Source: Acanthosoma haemorrhoidale
Taxonomy: Eukaryota > Arthropoda > Insecta > Hemiptera > Acanthosomatidae
Length of the DNA: 64,000 nt
Direction: 5' to 3'
Assembly: GCA_930367205.1 (NCBI GenBank)
Contig: OV884009.1
Span: forward strand, 95,129,189-95,193,188
Shown: one piece after another, positions 34,321 to 45,499 of the stretch
How positions within the stretch are numbered: position 1 is the first letter of the stretch
Layout of the letters: the number at the start of each line of letters is the position of its first letter
The notes under the pieces: generated by a model
Databases searched by the model: none
The model's input: the letters and a program-made list of their open reading frames with translations, nothing else
What the model was told of the DNA's origin: nothing
Program-made: the position numbers and the translations under genes

Positions 34321-37300
34321 TTTGTTAAGTGGGTTTAGTCCAAATTGCTGGTCGATTCTATGAAAAACTAGGCAACAGGATATCTTCTGACACATTCCCA
34401 AGAAAAGTTAATCCTTTCTATTTTGTAAGCTATGCTTTGATACTATTATGATTTTCATGAGAAGCAATCAGTTTCAATGTATTGTAATTGTAATCTTGTC
34501 TTCCAAACAGAAGGAAATATGTTTCCTTTTCAAAGAATTTCAAAAACACATTTAACACACAAGGATAGTCAATAGTTCAAAATTTACTGGTAAATGAGAG
34601 AAGGAAAGTAGAAAAAAGTATTACTGTCTTAAGTAAGTTTTACTGAGGTAAGCTATAATTCTAGGACAATATGTATATTGAATAGATATCTTATTGGTAA
34701 TACTTTTTTCTTCTTAAAAGGGATTGAACTTTCTGCAATCATGTTTAATTTTTTTTAATGTTTTTAATTTTTTAATTTTTAATTTATTAAGAAAGACTTC
34801 CCTGTAAGCAGATACAAAAATAATTTATGTTTTTTTCTGCAAGTTAATTCTTTCTCAGTCATTTGAGTTATAGAATGGCTTATGTTCAAAGTCAGTGCTC
34901 ATTGTATTTCTTTATATAATAAAAAAAAAGCCATTTAAACAATTTTGAGGTCTTATCTTTATAATACTGCCATAAATTTGTACGAGAAAGTTTATCCAAT
35001 ATTATTATTTTTAATCTCTTTTCAAATGCCTGTAAATTGTTGAGTATATTTTTGCTTTATGTTTGATCCGAGAGAGTTACATGTCTTCAGCTTTTTATAT
35101 AGTAACACTTTTTTCGCCTATTATTCATTCTCTTCTTGCTGGTTTTCATCCTTCCCGTTTTTTGTAGTGTTTATGAAATTTAATTTATTAAGATATTTCA
35201 CACCTGAAGGGCAAAAGCAGTAGCCCTCCAGAAAAAAAATTGTTTCAGATCATTATCTATTATGTTTATTATTACTAGAATTGCTTTTCTATTAGGTATT
35301 CCACACCTTTGAAATCAGTAAATAATAGAACTATTTAATTTTTATTAATGGTGTGGGTTCTGCCAATTCAGTGATAGCTTGAATTAAATATTTTTGTACA
35401 TGATATTAGCAATTATCAATTTTAATTTTTTTATATTTAAGAGTCTTTAGTATTTTACCCATTGGATTCTACACGTTTCAGGTAACCGTGAGTGATTATT
35501 AGTTCGAAACTAGTTATTTTTTTAGTGTTTTCCTGGTCATTGAAGAGTTGTAGTGGATTAGATGCTCTAAAAATGAATGAGGGGGGTTCTCTTCACATTA
35601 ACCCCATGTGCTTCCGTGTTTGTATAATTGAGAACTGGAGGACAAATAGTGTCTTAAATCGCACTCTAGGTAGGTATTGGAATAATATAGATGTGTAACT
35701 CTTGTATATATATATATAGCTTGCCGAGTTTCGTAATAGCTCTTTAAAATTGTATTGGTACTGATCCCAAAAACATTGGAGCCATAAACATATTTTTAGT
35801 GATGAAACCAAAATTGGAGTGTTAGATCCTCTAGAAACAACTATAAAGGGCTGGAGGGAATATAGAAGAGTCAAAGGTCTTGAGGAAGCTCTGTAGGAAT
35901 TAAACAAGCTCAACACCATGACTGTGGAAAAAATGAGAAATTTAAGATAAAGCCGATACATCGAGCCAGGTGGTAGTCATTCATGCAGGGCATACTAGCA
36001 GCTTGCCCAGGCAAATGAAATAGATGTGATCAGATTATATTCTCTGGCCCAAGAGTGCGAATGGTGCTAGTCGGTATCTTTAAAATCTTCAAAGAAGATA
36101 AAAAAAATAGTGAAAAAAAACTAATTAATAATTAGTAACTTGAGAACCATTTGGCTGAACAAATCACCTTCAGTGGCAGTTATATCAATTTAATCTTCTC
36201 TAGATATAGGCTCCTAATTGTAAACCTTAAGTCTTAACTAAACTTCTCATAACATTGCATAATATTCAACAAGATCACTTAGTAACTCACATAATATTTC
36301 ATTGTTATTTAAGATTTGAGATATAAGGGATTTTTTAGCATTGATCAGGTTGATTAACAACCAAAAGCTACTGAGTGATGACAAAAACATGATTATGGTT
36401 AGCTTTTGGATGTGTGACCACCCCCCTTCATTGATTATTTGGTTCCCCACTGATTCCCTGTCAGTTTAGGCTACACTAATAGGTTCATATAGTATAATGA
36501 AATTGTATACAAGCCTCATCTCTGCACTCCTCAAATAACTCTAAGGCAGAAAACCATAAGGATGATCTTTGGATAATAAATAATAAAACTTGAGGTTATT
36601 TTTCATGATTAATTCTATATTTCATATTGTATTTTCTCATACATTAAGATATGTACTATCAAGTAGGTGGTAAATTGAGAAACCTAGAATATTAAAGTGA
36701 TAAAATTATTTGATTCTAAATTCATCATACACATGGGTAGAACTTGACAACCACCATGTACACATACGCAAACCCAGTTCATATATAATACAATTAACAT
36801 TTTAAAAACACATATGTATAATAAGCATAAATTTACTTAGGAATATCCAACGTTTGTGTTCATTTATGCGTAACTACTCCTCGGTACAGATTTTGAAAGC
36901 AATGACTTAAATTTATTTATTGTTAAATGTTTCAAGCATAATTCTTATCTGAATAGAGTGTAGTAAAATATATTAAATTGAATACTTTTTTAAAAATCAA
37001 TAAAAATAGAAAAATTAAAAGCAACAAACAGTGCAAAGATTTGCTCTTCATAGTACCTGTTCATTGTATTTTTAGTGTTTAAATTTATATATTTTTTTAT
37101 TAAAATGACTATTACTTATGGCTCAGAGGTGAAGTAGGACAGTTGTTTTGTAATTCTAAATGTTTTTATGTAATATTAAATTAAAAAAGTTGATACCTTC
37201 CTTTTTTTGAGTTTTATTTTATTGTTAGCTCAAAGGAATTGTATGTATCCACTAATGTTTGGAGTGTTGCCACTATAAATATTTTGTTTTACTTGAAAAC

Positions 37301-40300
37301 CATTATATGTTATTGTCACACTTGTATAATGTTTACTAACATATTTGTTACAACATTGATATTTTAGTTTCATTTTTTAAATTAACGTTTTGTATTTGTG
37401 AATTGAGGACACTCAATTGAAATTTCAAGGAAAACTTTTCAATTTTCCTTTATTTAATTTCTTATTCATTTACAGGAAGTGCCTGTGAATTTGTACTCAC
37501 CAGTACAGGTTACAAAAAAGTTTGAATTGCGACCTGTCCCCCTTATTTCTGAACATTTAATCATTTAAACAAGGGTTGTCTTTAATTTATTAATGTTTAT
37601 TTAAGAAAAGGTGACCATTAGTTCAGCTAAAAATCGTTTTACTTGTAGAATTGTTAAGAGGTGGTGGTGTAGCATTCATCTTATGAGTTGGACCCATTGC
37701 TTCCCCTCCCCCACACTTCTTTTTCTAAAAAAATTCTTCTTAGATTTATACTCTTAAAGTATAAAAATTCAAGAATGGACATGATAAAAACATACAGATT
37801 TTGCTTAAATTTGTACTGTTAATGATTGTTCTTATTCAGTTCTGTAATAATGAAATTGAACCAACCCACTAAGAAAACCAAAGATTGTAAACACTTTTGT
37901 GCTTGTCCCTAAAAATTTGTAAGTATGATTATTGGAATGTTTGTTCAAAAATAACAGGTATCACAGTTCAAATTTATTTTCTAACTCGTACTTCGTAAAA
38001 CCCTTGTAAATATATAAGTTTTATTATTCTTGCAATGTTTTATGATTATAAAAATATTAGAATGTTGGTTAGTATAGTATTTTGTATGTTACTCTATGTT
38101 TATTAAAATTTCGATGAAATAGCTAACTATTTCTTATTCAACATACCACTTCAAACACTATTAGGTTTTATATGTTGTTTAATTTTTTTGTTTCTCATTT
38201 ATAAATTCATGTCATTCATTAAAAATTTAATAGATAAGGGAATTAAATTAGTATTAGTTATTGGATGGTTAACCCATGCTAAAGATCTGAAACTACTTAT
38301 GTTAATTTTAGTAATTATTTATGCGGCACATGAAATAATGAAAAAAATAGATTGTATTACAATATTGTTGGTTCATCAATATTAATATTTTCTAGATTAT
38401 TATTGAAATTGTCAATTATATATCCCTAATTAGCATACATATATGTATATATCTATATTTCACTACTCCCTCCTATGTTGGGGTCACTGGATTAGTTAAA
38501 AGTACTGACTTAAAGGAGGTCCCAAGCTTAAAATTTCACATTTTATGGAATTTATGAATAATTAAAGTATTATTAGTAATTACTAAAAATGCTACACATT
38601 TTCCTCCTATTTCTATGATGAAAAAAAAAAAAAAAAAATTTGAGTTTTATGTCGAGCAGATTTATGCGTTCCTTCTCTAGTAAATTAATTTTCCAAAATT
38701 CAAAATAAAATAAATATGTTTAAATAAAAACCACATTCGCAAACCTTTCCCAGTGTTTGGCACATTATCAAATTATAACTATGAGGCATATAACAAGCAA
38801 CTACTATTGTTAGATAACATAATATGATGTACATTCTTTTCTTTATTTTGTTGGTAACCCAAACAAAACATCAGTTAAACACTAATTCATCGATCACCCT
38901 TGTTCCATCGTATATTTAAAGAAAAATGTACCTTTCATTAAAAATTATTCCAGGGTAGAGATCCCTCGAGAGAAAATTGTGCTGTAGGAAGCCACAGTTC
39001 TTCAAAACAACTATCTAAAAACTCATACATAATCGAATCCATGTCATATATAAGGGAGCAGTGCATATATAGATATTTACACAAATTTTATATAATTTCT
39101 AATCTTGTAATGAATGTCATAATTTCTATTTATAAATTTAATTTTTTAACTGTTATATTGTTAACATAGCTCTGTGATGTATGTGATTCTTTTACTCATT
39201 TCTGTAATATTTAATAAAATGTTTGTGATAGTTTGAACTTCTATTAATTATTATATATATATATATATATATATTAAAAAGCTGTGATTACAGTGGTCTT
39301 ATTTTTTTTAAAAGATTATTAATATTATAATTGTCAAAATTACTTAAAAGTAGGGGGAGGGAATAAAGTGTGATATTTTATTTCTAATTACCATTAGATT
39401 GATTATGTTACCATATTTTTAAGTTTTTTTTCTTTGTGTAATTTAATTGTTTAGGTTAAAGACACTAAGTGAGAATTTAAGCTCAATGCATTTATTTTTT
39501 GTCATTAATAAATTTGGGTATCTAAAGGACAAATTAGTAATTTATACAAAAAAATAATTTGTATTTCTATCTCAAATATGTAATAAATTAAGAAAATTCA
39601 CAGTATTTTGTGCAGCATCCACATAATAGTAAATTTAATGCAACTGTTATAAATTTGATTTTAACATGCATGGTCCATTTGTATGAAAAAAATTTAATTT
39701 TACTTGTTTCCTTTAATTGTTTTATTGATATAATTGTAATATTTATGTGCTTTTATAGCTTACCACATCCAACCATATCGTTTTATACAATAATTGAAGA
39801 TCTACTGTGTTTGTATAGGATATTAGGCAATAGATTAAACTTTTAGTGTATTTGTTTGTGATTATGTGTACACTTTATATCAAGCTACTAATCAATAATT
39901 TGGTATTAGAAACGTTCTCATAGAAAGAATAAGGGCTGTGATTGTTGGTTGGTTGTATTAACGAAAGATTATAGATACAATTTACAAAGATATACCTTTA
40001 TTTTTTTGTTAGTTTGCTTTTAAGTTTTATTGTTTTATTTATAGACAATATTAATAAACATTAAAAAATTTTATTTTTTTTATTCAATCCTTAGTTATTT
40101 TTTAATTTGTTAACCATTCCTAATTTTTCCTTTTTTTTATTTATATGATATATTATTGAAAGGTATCACTTAAGGTATAACTTAAAACTTGACATAATAG
40201 ATTTATCTTTGATAATATATCAGTCTTATTTATTTGACACAATTTACAATGATTTTCATTTGTTAACCATTTTATTGTGAATGCAAATTAATATTAATCC

Positions 40301-40395
40301 AAGTAAACTGTGCTTTCATGTCCTGCTGATTTATTTTGAGATGTGAAAGGACATTAGTATGACTAATTGTGTATTATAGCTTACCCTCCATTCTC
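34321..40395. other. Intergenic or Nova 3' UTR region, no gene recognised
   Basis: A 6-kb AT-rich stretch downstream of Nova with many poly(A)-signal-like hexamers, for example near 39,209. It holds no exon-like coding segment I can support. The 122-codon minus-strand frame at 35961-35593 has mixed hydrophobic content but no recognised domain. An (AT)n tract lies at 39252-39274. Some or all of it could be long 3' UTR, as this family often has; this is not shown by sequence. Confidence 0.35.
39252..39274. repeat. (AT)n microsatellite
   Basis: A pure AT dinucleotide tract of about 23 bases. Confidence 0.95.
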
Positions 40396-40399
40396 CTGT

Positions 40400-41160
40400 T
40401 AGCAACTTCTGTTGGGCCTGAAGATTCTATGAAATTCACAGTCTTCGAAAACCTGTAGTTTTCTCTTGTGATACTCCATGTAAGGGTCTACTTCTCACTC
40501 GGTAATACCTTGAAAACAGACCAGGTTTGGAAGGAAGTCTTACCTACTTTTACTTTATTGGCTTATGACTTTTTAGGTATAGTGTTATCTTCAGTTTCCA
40601 CCATTGGTTTCTAACACATCTACAAGATGCCAATAATTGACGTGATGAGCATATTTTTTGATGAGTTCCAATACCTGTAGTTTCCTCTTTTGGTACTTTG
40701 TAAGGGTCTATACTCCATGAATGTGATGAAAGCACTGTGGAAGTGAAATATGTTCTGTTTCCACATTGTATTTGGAAGTCAACTCATGAAGGATTTAATT
40801 TGTGTTTGTGACAACTGTTCCTGAAAAAGTGGTTGTTCTTTTTCTAGAAGTACCATGTATGTATTTCTAATTTTGCATCTTAGAGTTTTACTAATGACAA
40901 GGTATGTATTAGTTTTATCCTTATTTACCTCTAGGCCCAATCTTAACTTTTGTCAATCTGGGAGCAACAAGTAATTCTACCTCGTTATTATCCTTCCTTA
41001 GAACCGCCACATCATCAGTGTAAAATAAAAACGGGATAATAATGCCATTCTGAGTTTTATTGACCACTTTTGATGCATTTTGGAAAATTATTAAGAAATC
41101 TCAGTAAAAAAAGGGTCTCCCTGCTTTATAGCTGTCATTACTTCCAAGTTGTCAAATCTG
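40400..41160 (-). mobile_element. Degraded RTE-type LINE reverse transcriptase
   Basis: The minus strand reads TAIKQGDPLF (RQGDPLSP motif) near 41,140. It then reads NGIIIPFLFYTDDVAVLRKD and NNEVELLVAPRLTKV around 41,050-40,940. YTDD at 41022-41011 stands for the catalytic FADD/YADD. Further on, fragments resemble the thumb and tail region (KYQKRKLQVLELIKKYAH). Stops and frame shifts are common. Confidence 0.7.
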
Positions 41161-41279
41161 GTGCTCATACTTTCAGAGGCTGACTTATGTCCCATGACTC
41201 CCAAAATCTATCATCACAGTCTATAGACTTTCTTCATGAATGGAATTACAGCACCTTTGAACTCTATGAAGGCTGCATT

Positions 41280-41675
41280 AGGAGTTATAAGCATTTGAAG
41301 TTTTTTTCCTATTTCCCACAGGATCCGGGCCATATTTGGACTGTTCAATCAGAATTAATAAAGTTATCATGGGAATCGATTAGAATCGCTCGATCTATCA
41401 CCGTTTAGGAATTATAAGCCTTGTTTTTTTTCTTATTTCACTCATGAGTCAGACCATATTTGGGGAGTTTATTCAGAACTACAATGGTGATTCACAGTGA
41501 TCAATAAGAACAACTCCATCTATTATAAGCTTTAAAAGTTTTTTTTTTTACTGTTTCCAGCTGGGTTCAGGCCATATTAAGAGCGTTTTTTAAGAATTAA
41601 TAGACTGGCCACAGGAATAAATTACAATCGCTCTATATATCCATCGTTAAGGAGTTATGAGCGTTTAAAGTTTTT
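41280..41675. repeat. Diverged satellite-like array (about 115-130 bp unit)
   Basis: The phrase GGAGTTATAAGCATTTGAAG at 41280, followed by a T run, recurs as GGAATTATAAGCC (about 41408), CTATTATAAGCTTTAAAAG (about 41520) and GGAGTTATGAGCGTTTAAAG (about 41652). Each is followed by a T tract, then a GGCCATATT- or GACCATATTTGG-like block, then AATCGCTC(G/T)AT or a related block. This gives three diverged tandem units plus the start of a fourth. It lies between two LINE scraps and may be their tail or an old satellite. Confidence 0.65.
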
Positions 41676-41679
41676 TCAA

Positions 41680-42700
41680 TATTAGGGTGAGAGGGAAAGT
41701 GAAGGTTTTGATTGACACTGCGGTGGACTGAAAGTTTTGGGAAATGACAGCGGCACGTGCATGTGCTGTTACTGTGATTGATTAGTTTGATAAGTCTGTC
41801 GAACAGTAAATGGTCGTTTACTCGTAAGACTTGTTTCAGTAATGAGAGCTACGTCAATGTTTTTGTCGTGGAGTAGTTTGGTCAGTTCATTACTGTGGGT
41901 GTGAACGCCATTTTCATTTTAAAGGAGAATGGATAAGGAGTTGGAAGGATGCACTAATGGATTTTGTTGTACGGGGATAAGGCAAGAGACAAGAATAGTA
42001 AGAAGGGAAATAAGAGGAGTAATTAGGGTTCTGAACTCTGTAGTAAGGAATGAAGTTAACAGGCTAGTGAGATCTGATGAGCTTTAAGGTGGAGGAATAC
42101 ACAAAATTTGTGGTTGAGGGTTGGATTGGGTTTGCTGGTTGATGGGATGCTGGGGAAGAGGAACTTGCAGGCGAGGAGTGGGCAGTGCCTGTGACTTCTC
42201 TCTGTTCCAAACTGCATTGGCAAAAGAGACTAAGTGCTTCTTACACAATTCGGTCTTGTGTTTTCCACTGCACTTTACATACCTGGGGGGGGGATGGTAA
42301 CAGCAGGTTTTGGTGTTCCTATATGCCTGACAATTATGCCATTGGACGTTGTCACGTTTGGGATATGGTTTTTTGACTTGTATAATACAGGTGGGTTAGA
42401 TCGCAGATTTTCTTCACTCCAGATGTTTGCTGAAGATCTATAAAGAACAAAGGTAACATAACATAAATCACTTCATCTTGTTGCTTATCCTAACGAAACA
42501 CGTTGGTTATTTGAAGAACTTTGAATCCTAGAGCTGTGACCTCATCCTCTATTTTGTCGTATGGTCTAGTGGGATGCAGGTTTCTGATCACCACCTGTAG
42601 TGATCTCTCTTGCTTTAGCTGATAGATATGGAAATCAGCCTTTGTATCTTCCAAATAAAGTATTTCATTAGGGTTCTATACGTATCGGGGGTGTCTGAAG
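41680..42700 (-). mobile_element. Degraded Jockey-type LINE: ORF1 (Gag-like) into endonuclease
   Basis: Read on the minus strand from 42,600: LHPTRPYDKIEDEVTALGFK with VLQITNVFR, a PRE_C2HC-type domain found in Jockey Gag-like proteins (G(F/Y).V..(V/I).NV.R). A CVKCSGKHKT-like zinc knuckle region follows at about 42,290-42,250 (YVKCSGKHKTELCKKH). From about 41,950 the endonuclease start reads NGVHTHSNELTKLLHDKNID with VALITETSLTSKRPF, holding the catalytic Glu. Order ORF1 then ORF2 is preserved, but frames are broken many times. Confidence 0.75.
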
Positions 42701-43050
42701 AAATTTTAGATTCTCGAGATCGATTGAGACATGTGTATTTATTTGCCTGTACCCACAATTTTTGTCAATTGATATCATAGCAATTTAGAATTGCTTATGT
42801 TTAGGTGTTTGGATATCTTCCATGTCTTCTTCAGAATGTTTAAGCAGTTTTAAACTATTTGGCGTAAAGAAAGGAAACTCATCGACAGTTTCTTTAGAAG
42901 TGCTTACTTTCGGTGTTAAATCATCCATGAAGCTAGGCTGCAGAAGAATTTATTGGTGTTGGGTTTTTTATTTTGCAACATTAATTGTTGATAAAAAAGC
43001 ATGTTTCATCAACAATATTTATCAGTAATATAAATTATTTTTATTAAAAA
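42701..43050. other. Unassigned sequence, possibly 5' part of the LINE
   Basis: A 68-codon + strand frame (42822-43028) has no recognisable domain. By position it may be the upstream end of the minus-strand Jockey element, but I see no direct support. Confidence 0.3.
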
Positions 43051-43059
43051 AAAACAAGG

Positions 43060-43245
43060 GTGGGTCAGGAGTCTCCAATGCACGATGTAGCAAATCAGAG
43101 ACCACAGTGCTGCCCACTCAGCCACAGGCGCCACCCATGATGATGGTAATGCCTATTGACTTGTGTTATCGGTGCCATGGGCGAGGCACACGCAAAGCCA
43201 ACCCAATATGGCCGGCTTCTCTGTGTGATATTATCTGAAACATAC
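43060..43245 (-). mobile_element. tRNA-derived SINE
   Basis: On the minus strand GGGTGGCGCCTGTGGCTGAG, followed by TGGGCAGCACTGTGGTCTC, contains a perfect Pol III A box (TGGCTGAGTGG). About 50 bases on, GGAGACTCCTGACCC sits where the B box is expected but is degenerate. The body is clearly GC-richer than the surrounding AT-rich DNA. It is a tRNA-like head rather than a working tRNA, because the arms do not pair well. Confidence 0.5.
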
Positions 43246-43660
43246 ACTGAATTGGTATAGTCATTAATTCACTCACTTATTATGGGCTCCCTTGCGAACA
43301 GCTCATGTAAATTGTCAGTTAAGACAGTTTAAAAGCTGAAATAAGGCCTATGAATGGTAGTAAACAGTGTTGATATGGAGAGCGATAGTAATACGTGGTT
43401 ATCTAACAGTAGAGCATGAGCAGAACTGAGTATTCTAGTTGGTGTTCTATATTTTTATAATTGACATATCCATTTTGTATTTGTGTGTGTGTGTACCTGG
43501 CATTTTTTACTTCCTTTTCCATTCCTGGGTTTTATCGTCTATAATTTAAAACATTTTGTTCCCCATCACCTTAGTCATGAAACAATTTAAAATCTTAAAT
43601 AAATTGATATCATAAATACAGTTCTTTTCAATTTATTAACTTGATAATTCGTCAATTTTG
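43246..43660. other. Intergenic, no gene recognised
   Basis: AT-rich with a short GT microsatellite near 43,481-43,494. No coding or RNA feature. Confidence 0.5.
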
Positions 43661-43669
43661 AGGTAGTTA

Positions 43670-44060
43670 AGGTTATATCTTAAATATTGCGACTTAGACA
43701 ATCAACGGCAACAGTCTACTTATCGGGTAGTCAAATTTCTGTAAAACTAGACTGCACCTATTGATTCATTTTATTCTTAAAATTTTGTTGGTGTGTTAAG
43801 GCATGACGGTCGGTTTGGATTTCAAAACATCTTCTTGCTAAATATGTGATCAATTCCTTTATCAACCACATGATTGCCAATAATTCTTTCTTGGTTACAC
43901 TATATTTCTACCTCAGTGCAACAGTTAGACAACTATGGAATCTCAAATCCAGAAATGTCCCACTGTTACACTAAGGTAGCGATGTGATGTTTCAGCACCT
44001 CTAAACATATGGGTGTCATATGGTACCACCATTGGCTTGCCTTCAGAATCTGATTGCATT
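43670..44060 (-). mobile_element. Ty3/gypsy-type retrotransposon scrap (RT end and RNase H)
   Basis: On the minus strand, CAIAA and LMQSDSEGKPM (D.S..AI.AVL.Q...(E)GK pattern), then RGAET, then CTEVEIQYSVTKKELLAIMW and LIKELITYLARRCFEIQTDR with HALTH. This is the gypsy order: end of RT, (E)..YS.TEKE(L)AI(V/M), RNase H and the TDH.AL motif. A scrap of the ADALSR segment may follow (VDCLSRN). Frame breaks are present, and no LTR is attached to this piece. Confidence 0.65.
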
Positions 44061-44640
44061 AACTAAGCAGCAATAGCACAGCAATATGGTAAAATATGCG
44101 TCGCCATATCTTATGAAAAGTTAAGGAATATATTTATTTTTAGTTGATTGTGAATTTGTAGTTTTGTTAATAATGACTTAATTTAGGTAATATAACATAT
44201 TTTTAGAAAGAGAAAATTTTTTTAAGTACAATAAATGTGTTAAAAGTAAAAATATGTTAACAATAAGGAAAATTTTATAAGGTGGTGGAGAAGTTTATAA
44301 AGAATATAAGATCTCATTTATTCAAAGAAGTAAACGGATTTGAAGGTTTTAGCTGAGAGCAATACAGACCCCCTTTTCTCTCTTCACAAATGAATATCTT
44401 TATGTTATAATTAAACAATTTAAGAGAAGAGAGACCTCATTCATAAGAACCAGGAACCACAACTGAACGATTGTAAATTATGGAAGTTGAACTGCTTTTA
44501 ATAGACTCCAATTCATTTTTATTGAAAATCAATTAGTTTCAAACAAAAGAGTGGACATAGAAAAAAACCTGAATAATAAAAAATTTGAAAATTAAAACAA
44601 AACATTATCACTGTTTTGGTTAATAATTTTATAAAAATAA
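44061..44640. other. Intergenic, no gene recognised
   Basis: AT-rich, no supported feature. Confidence 0.5.
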
Positions 44641-44649
44641 AACCCAATT

Positions 44650-44990
44650 ATGGAAATACCAACGTCAGCCAGTGGCCTGGCCCGGATAACACTTAACCAG
44701 ACATCACCCATTTATCACTGACCCAGGCCTTGTTTTGCAAACAATAAATCGTCTTCTGCTGACGAATGGCCCAGATAACGCCACACCGGTTGAAGCAACA
44801 TTCACTGATATTTCCCAGGTGGCACTGATCTATTTCTCCCTATATAAGCCCCTCCAGATTTTTACCCTCTCTCACTCACCCAGTCACACTCTCTCTTCCC
44901 GTCTAGACGTAAGACAGTACTTTTACTAAACCCTTACTTCGTTGTACTTTTGAAATAAATTCTTGTAAAAAGTCTATCTGGTAAACTTCT
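44650..44990 (+). mobile_element. Possible solo LTR
   Basis: A GC-richer block has a promoter-like TATATAAGCCCC at about 44840-44851, a CT-rich stretch (CTCTCTCACTCACCCAGTCA) downstream of it, and AATAAA at about 44954. That is the order of U3, R and U5 in a retrotransposon LTR. Clear TG..CA ends, a primer-binding site and target-site duplication are not seen, so ends are approximate and the call is tentative. Confidence 0.35.
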
Positions 44991-45260
44991 TTAACTACCC
45001 TATTTTAAAAAACGTAAGATTTTATGAATATTCCCTTTTATTATTCAAAATGAATAATTAAATATTATTACAATATATATATGTATGTGTGTGTGCGTGC
45101 ATTTTTTCAATATTGAACGATGATTACTATTGTTGTTACTGGGTATCTTTTATTTATTTTGTTATCTGATACTTTCTTTTCCATGGTAGAGTAAAATGGA
45201 AAGGAATTGTCTAAAGGGAAAGTTTTGAAAGTCAAAATAAAATAGAGTCACTTTTATACG

Positions 45261-45266
45261 TTTATT
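45261..45266 (-). terminator. Candidate poly(A) signal of GCN2
   Basis: AATAAA on the - strand, about 105 nt downstream of the inferred GCN2 stop codon. Position and orientation fit an mRNA 3' end. The hexamer is common in AT-rich DNA, so this is only a candidate. Confidence 0.4.
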
Positions 45267-45369
45267 TCCTACTTATAATACAAAAACTAATTTAGCATGT
45301 ATTAAAAATAGTCAATTCGATGGAAAACATCACATTAAAAATTGTAAAATAAATAAATATAAACTACGA

Positions 45370-45498
45370 TTATAGTAACACTTTATAAAACCCATCTTGC
45401 AAACTATAAATTATATAGATCCATGTGTGAATAGAGTGCCTTGATTCTTCGACATGATCTATTAATTTAGATATACACTTTTTATGACGAGGATATCT
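45370..45498 (-). CDS. Gcn2: GCN2 terminal coding exon, with a one-base frame break
   Basis: The acceptor TTATTTTCAG precedes 45498. Joined in phase to the previous exon it reads KYPRHKK. It then enters an A run of seven (T7 at 45479-45485 on the + strand), after which the frame stops at once. The next frame reads CISKLIDHVEESRHSIHTW and IYIIYSLQDGFYKVLL followed by TAA (45372-45370). This resembles the GCN2 C-terminal end ending SVLFLYSYRDDYYRILF. One missing A, or two extra, in the homopolymer would explain both halves. It is therefore a sequencing/assembly error, a polymorphic loss of about 35 residues, or a real alternative tail. A minus-strand AATAAA lies at 45266-45261, about 105 nt beyond the stop. 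Confidence 0.62.
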   Translation of the reverse strand, partial: RYPRHKKCISKLIDHVEESRHSIHTWIYIIYSLQDGFYKVLL

Positions 45499-45499
45499 G

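Noticed and set aside
35593..35961. 122-codon minus-strand open frame
   Set aside because: No recognised domain or splice sites, and composition like translated AT-rich DNA. Overlapping open frames exist on the other strand.
37476..37568. Possible alternative last exon of Nova after TTTACAG at 37475 (EVPVNLYSPVQVTKKFELRP-like reading)
   Set aside because: The KH3 exon already ends with its own stop codon and no KH or Nova similarity is seen. Without transcript data it is only an acceptor-like site in AT-rich DNA.
43080..43130. Functional tRNA gene on the minus strand
   Set aside because: The A box is good, but the B box is degenerate and the acceptor and anticodon arms do not pair, so a SINE head is more likely.
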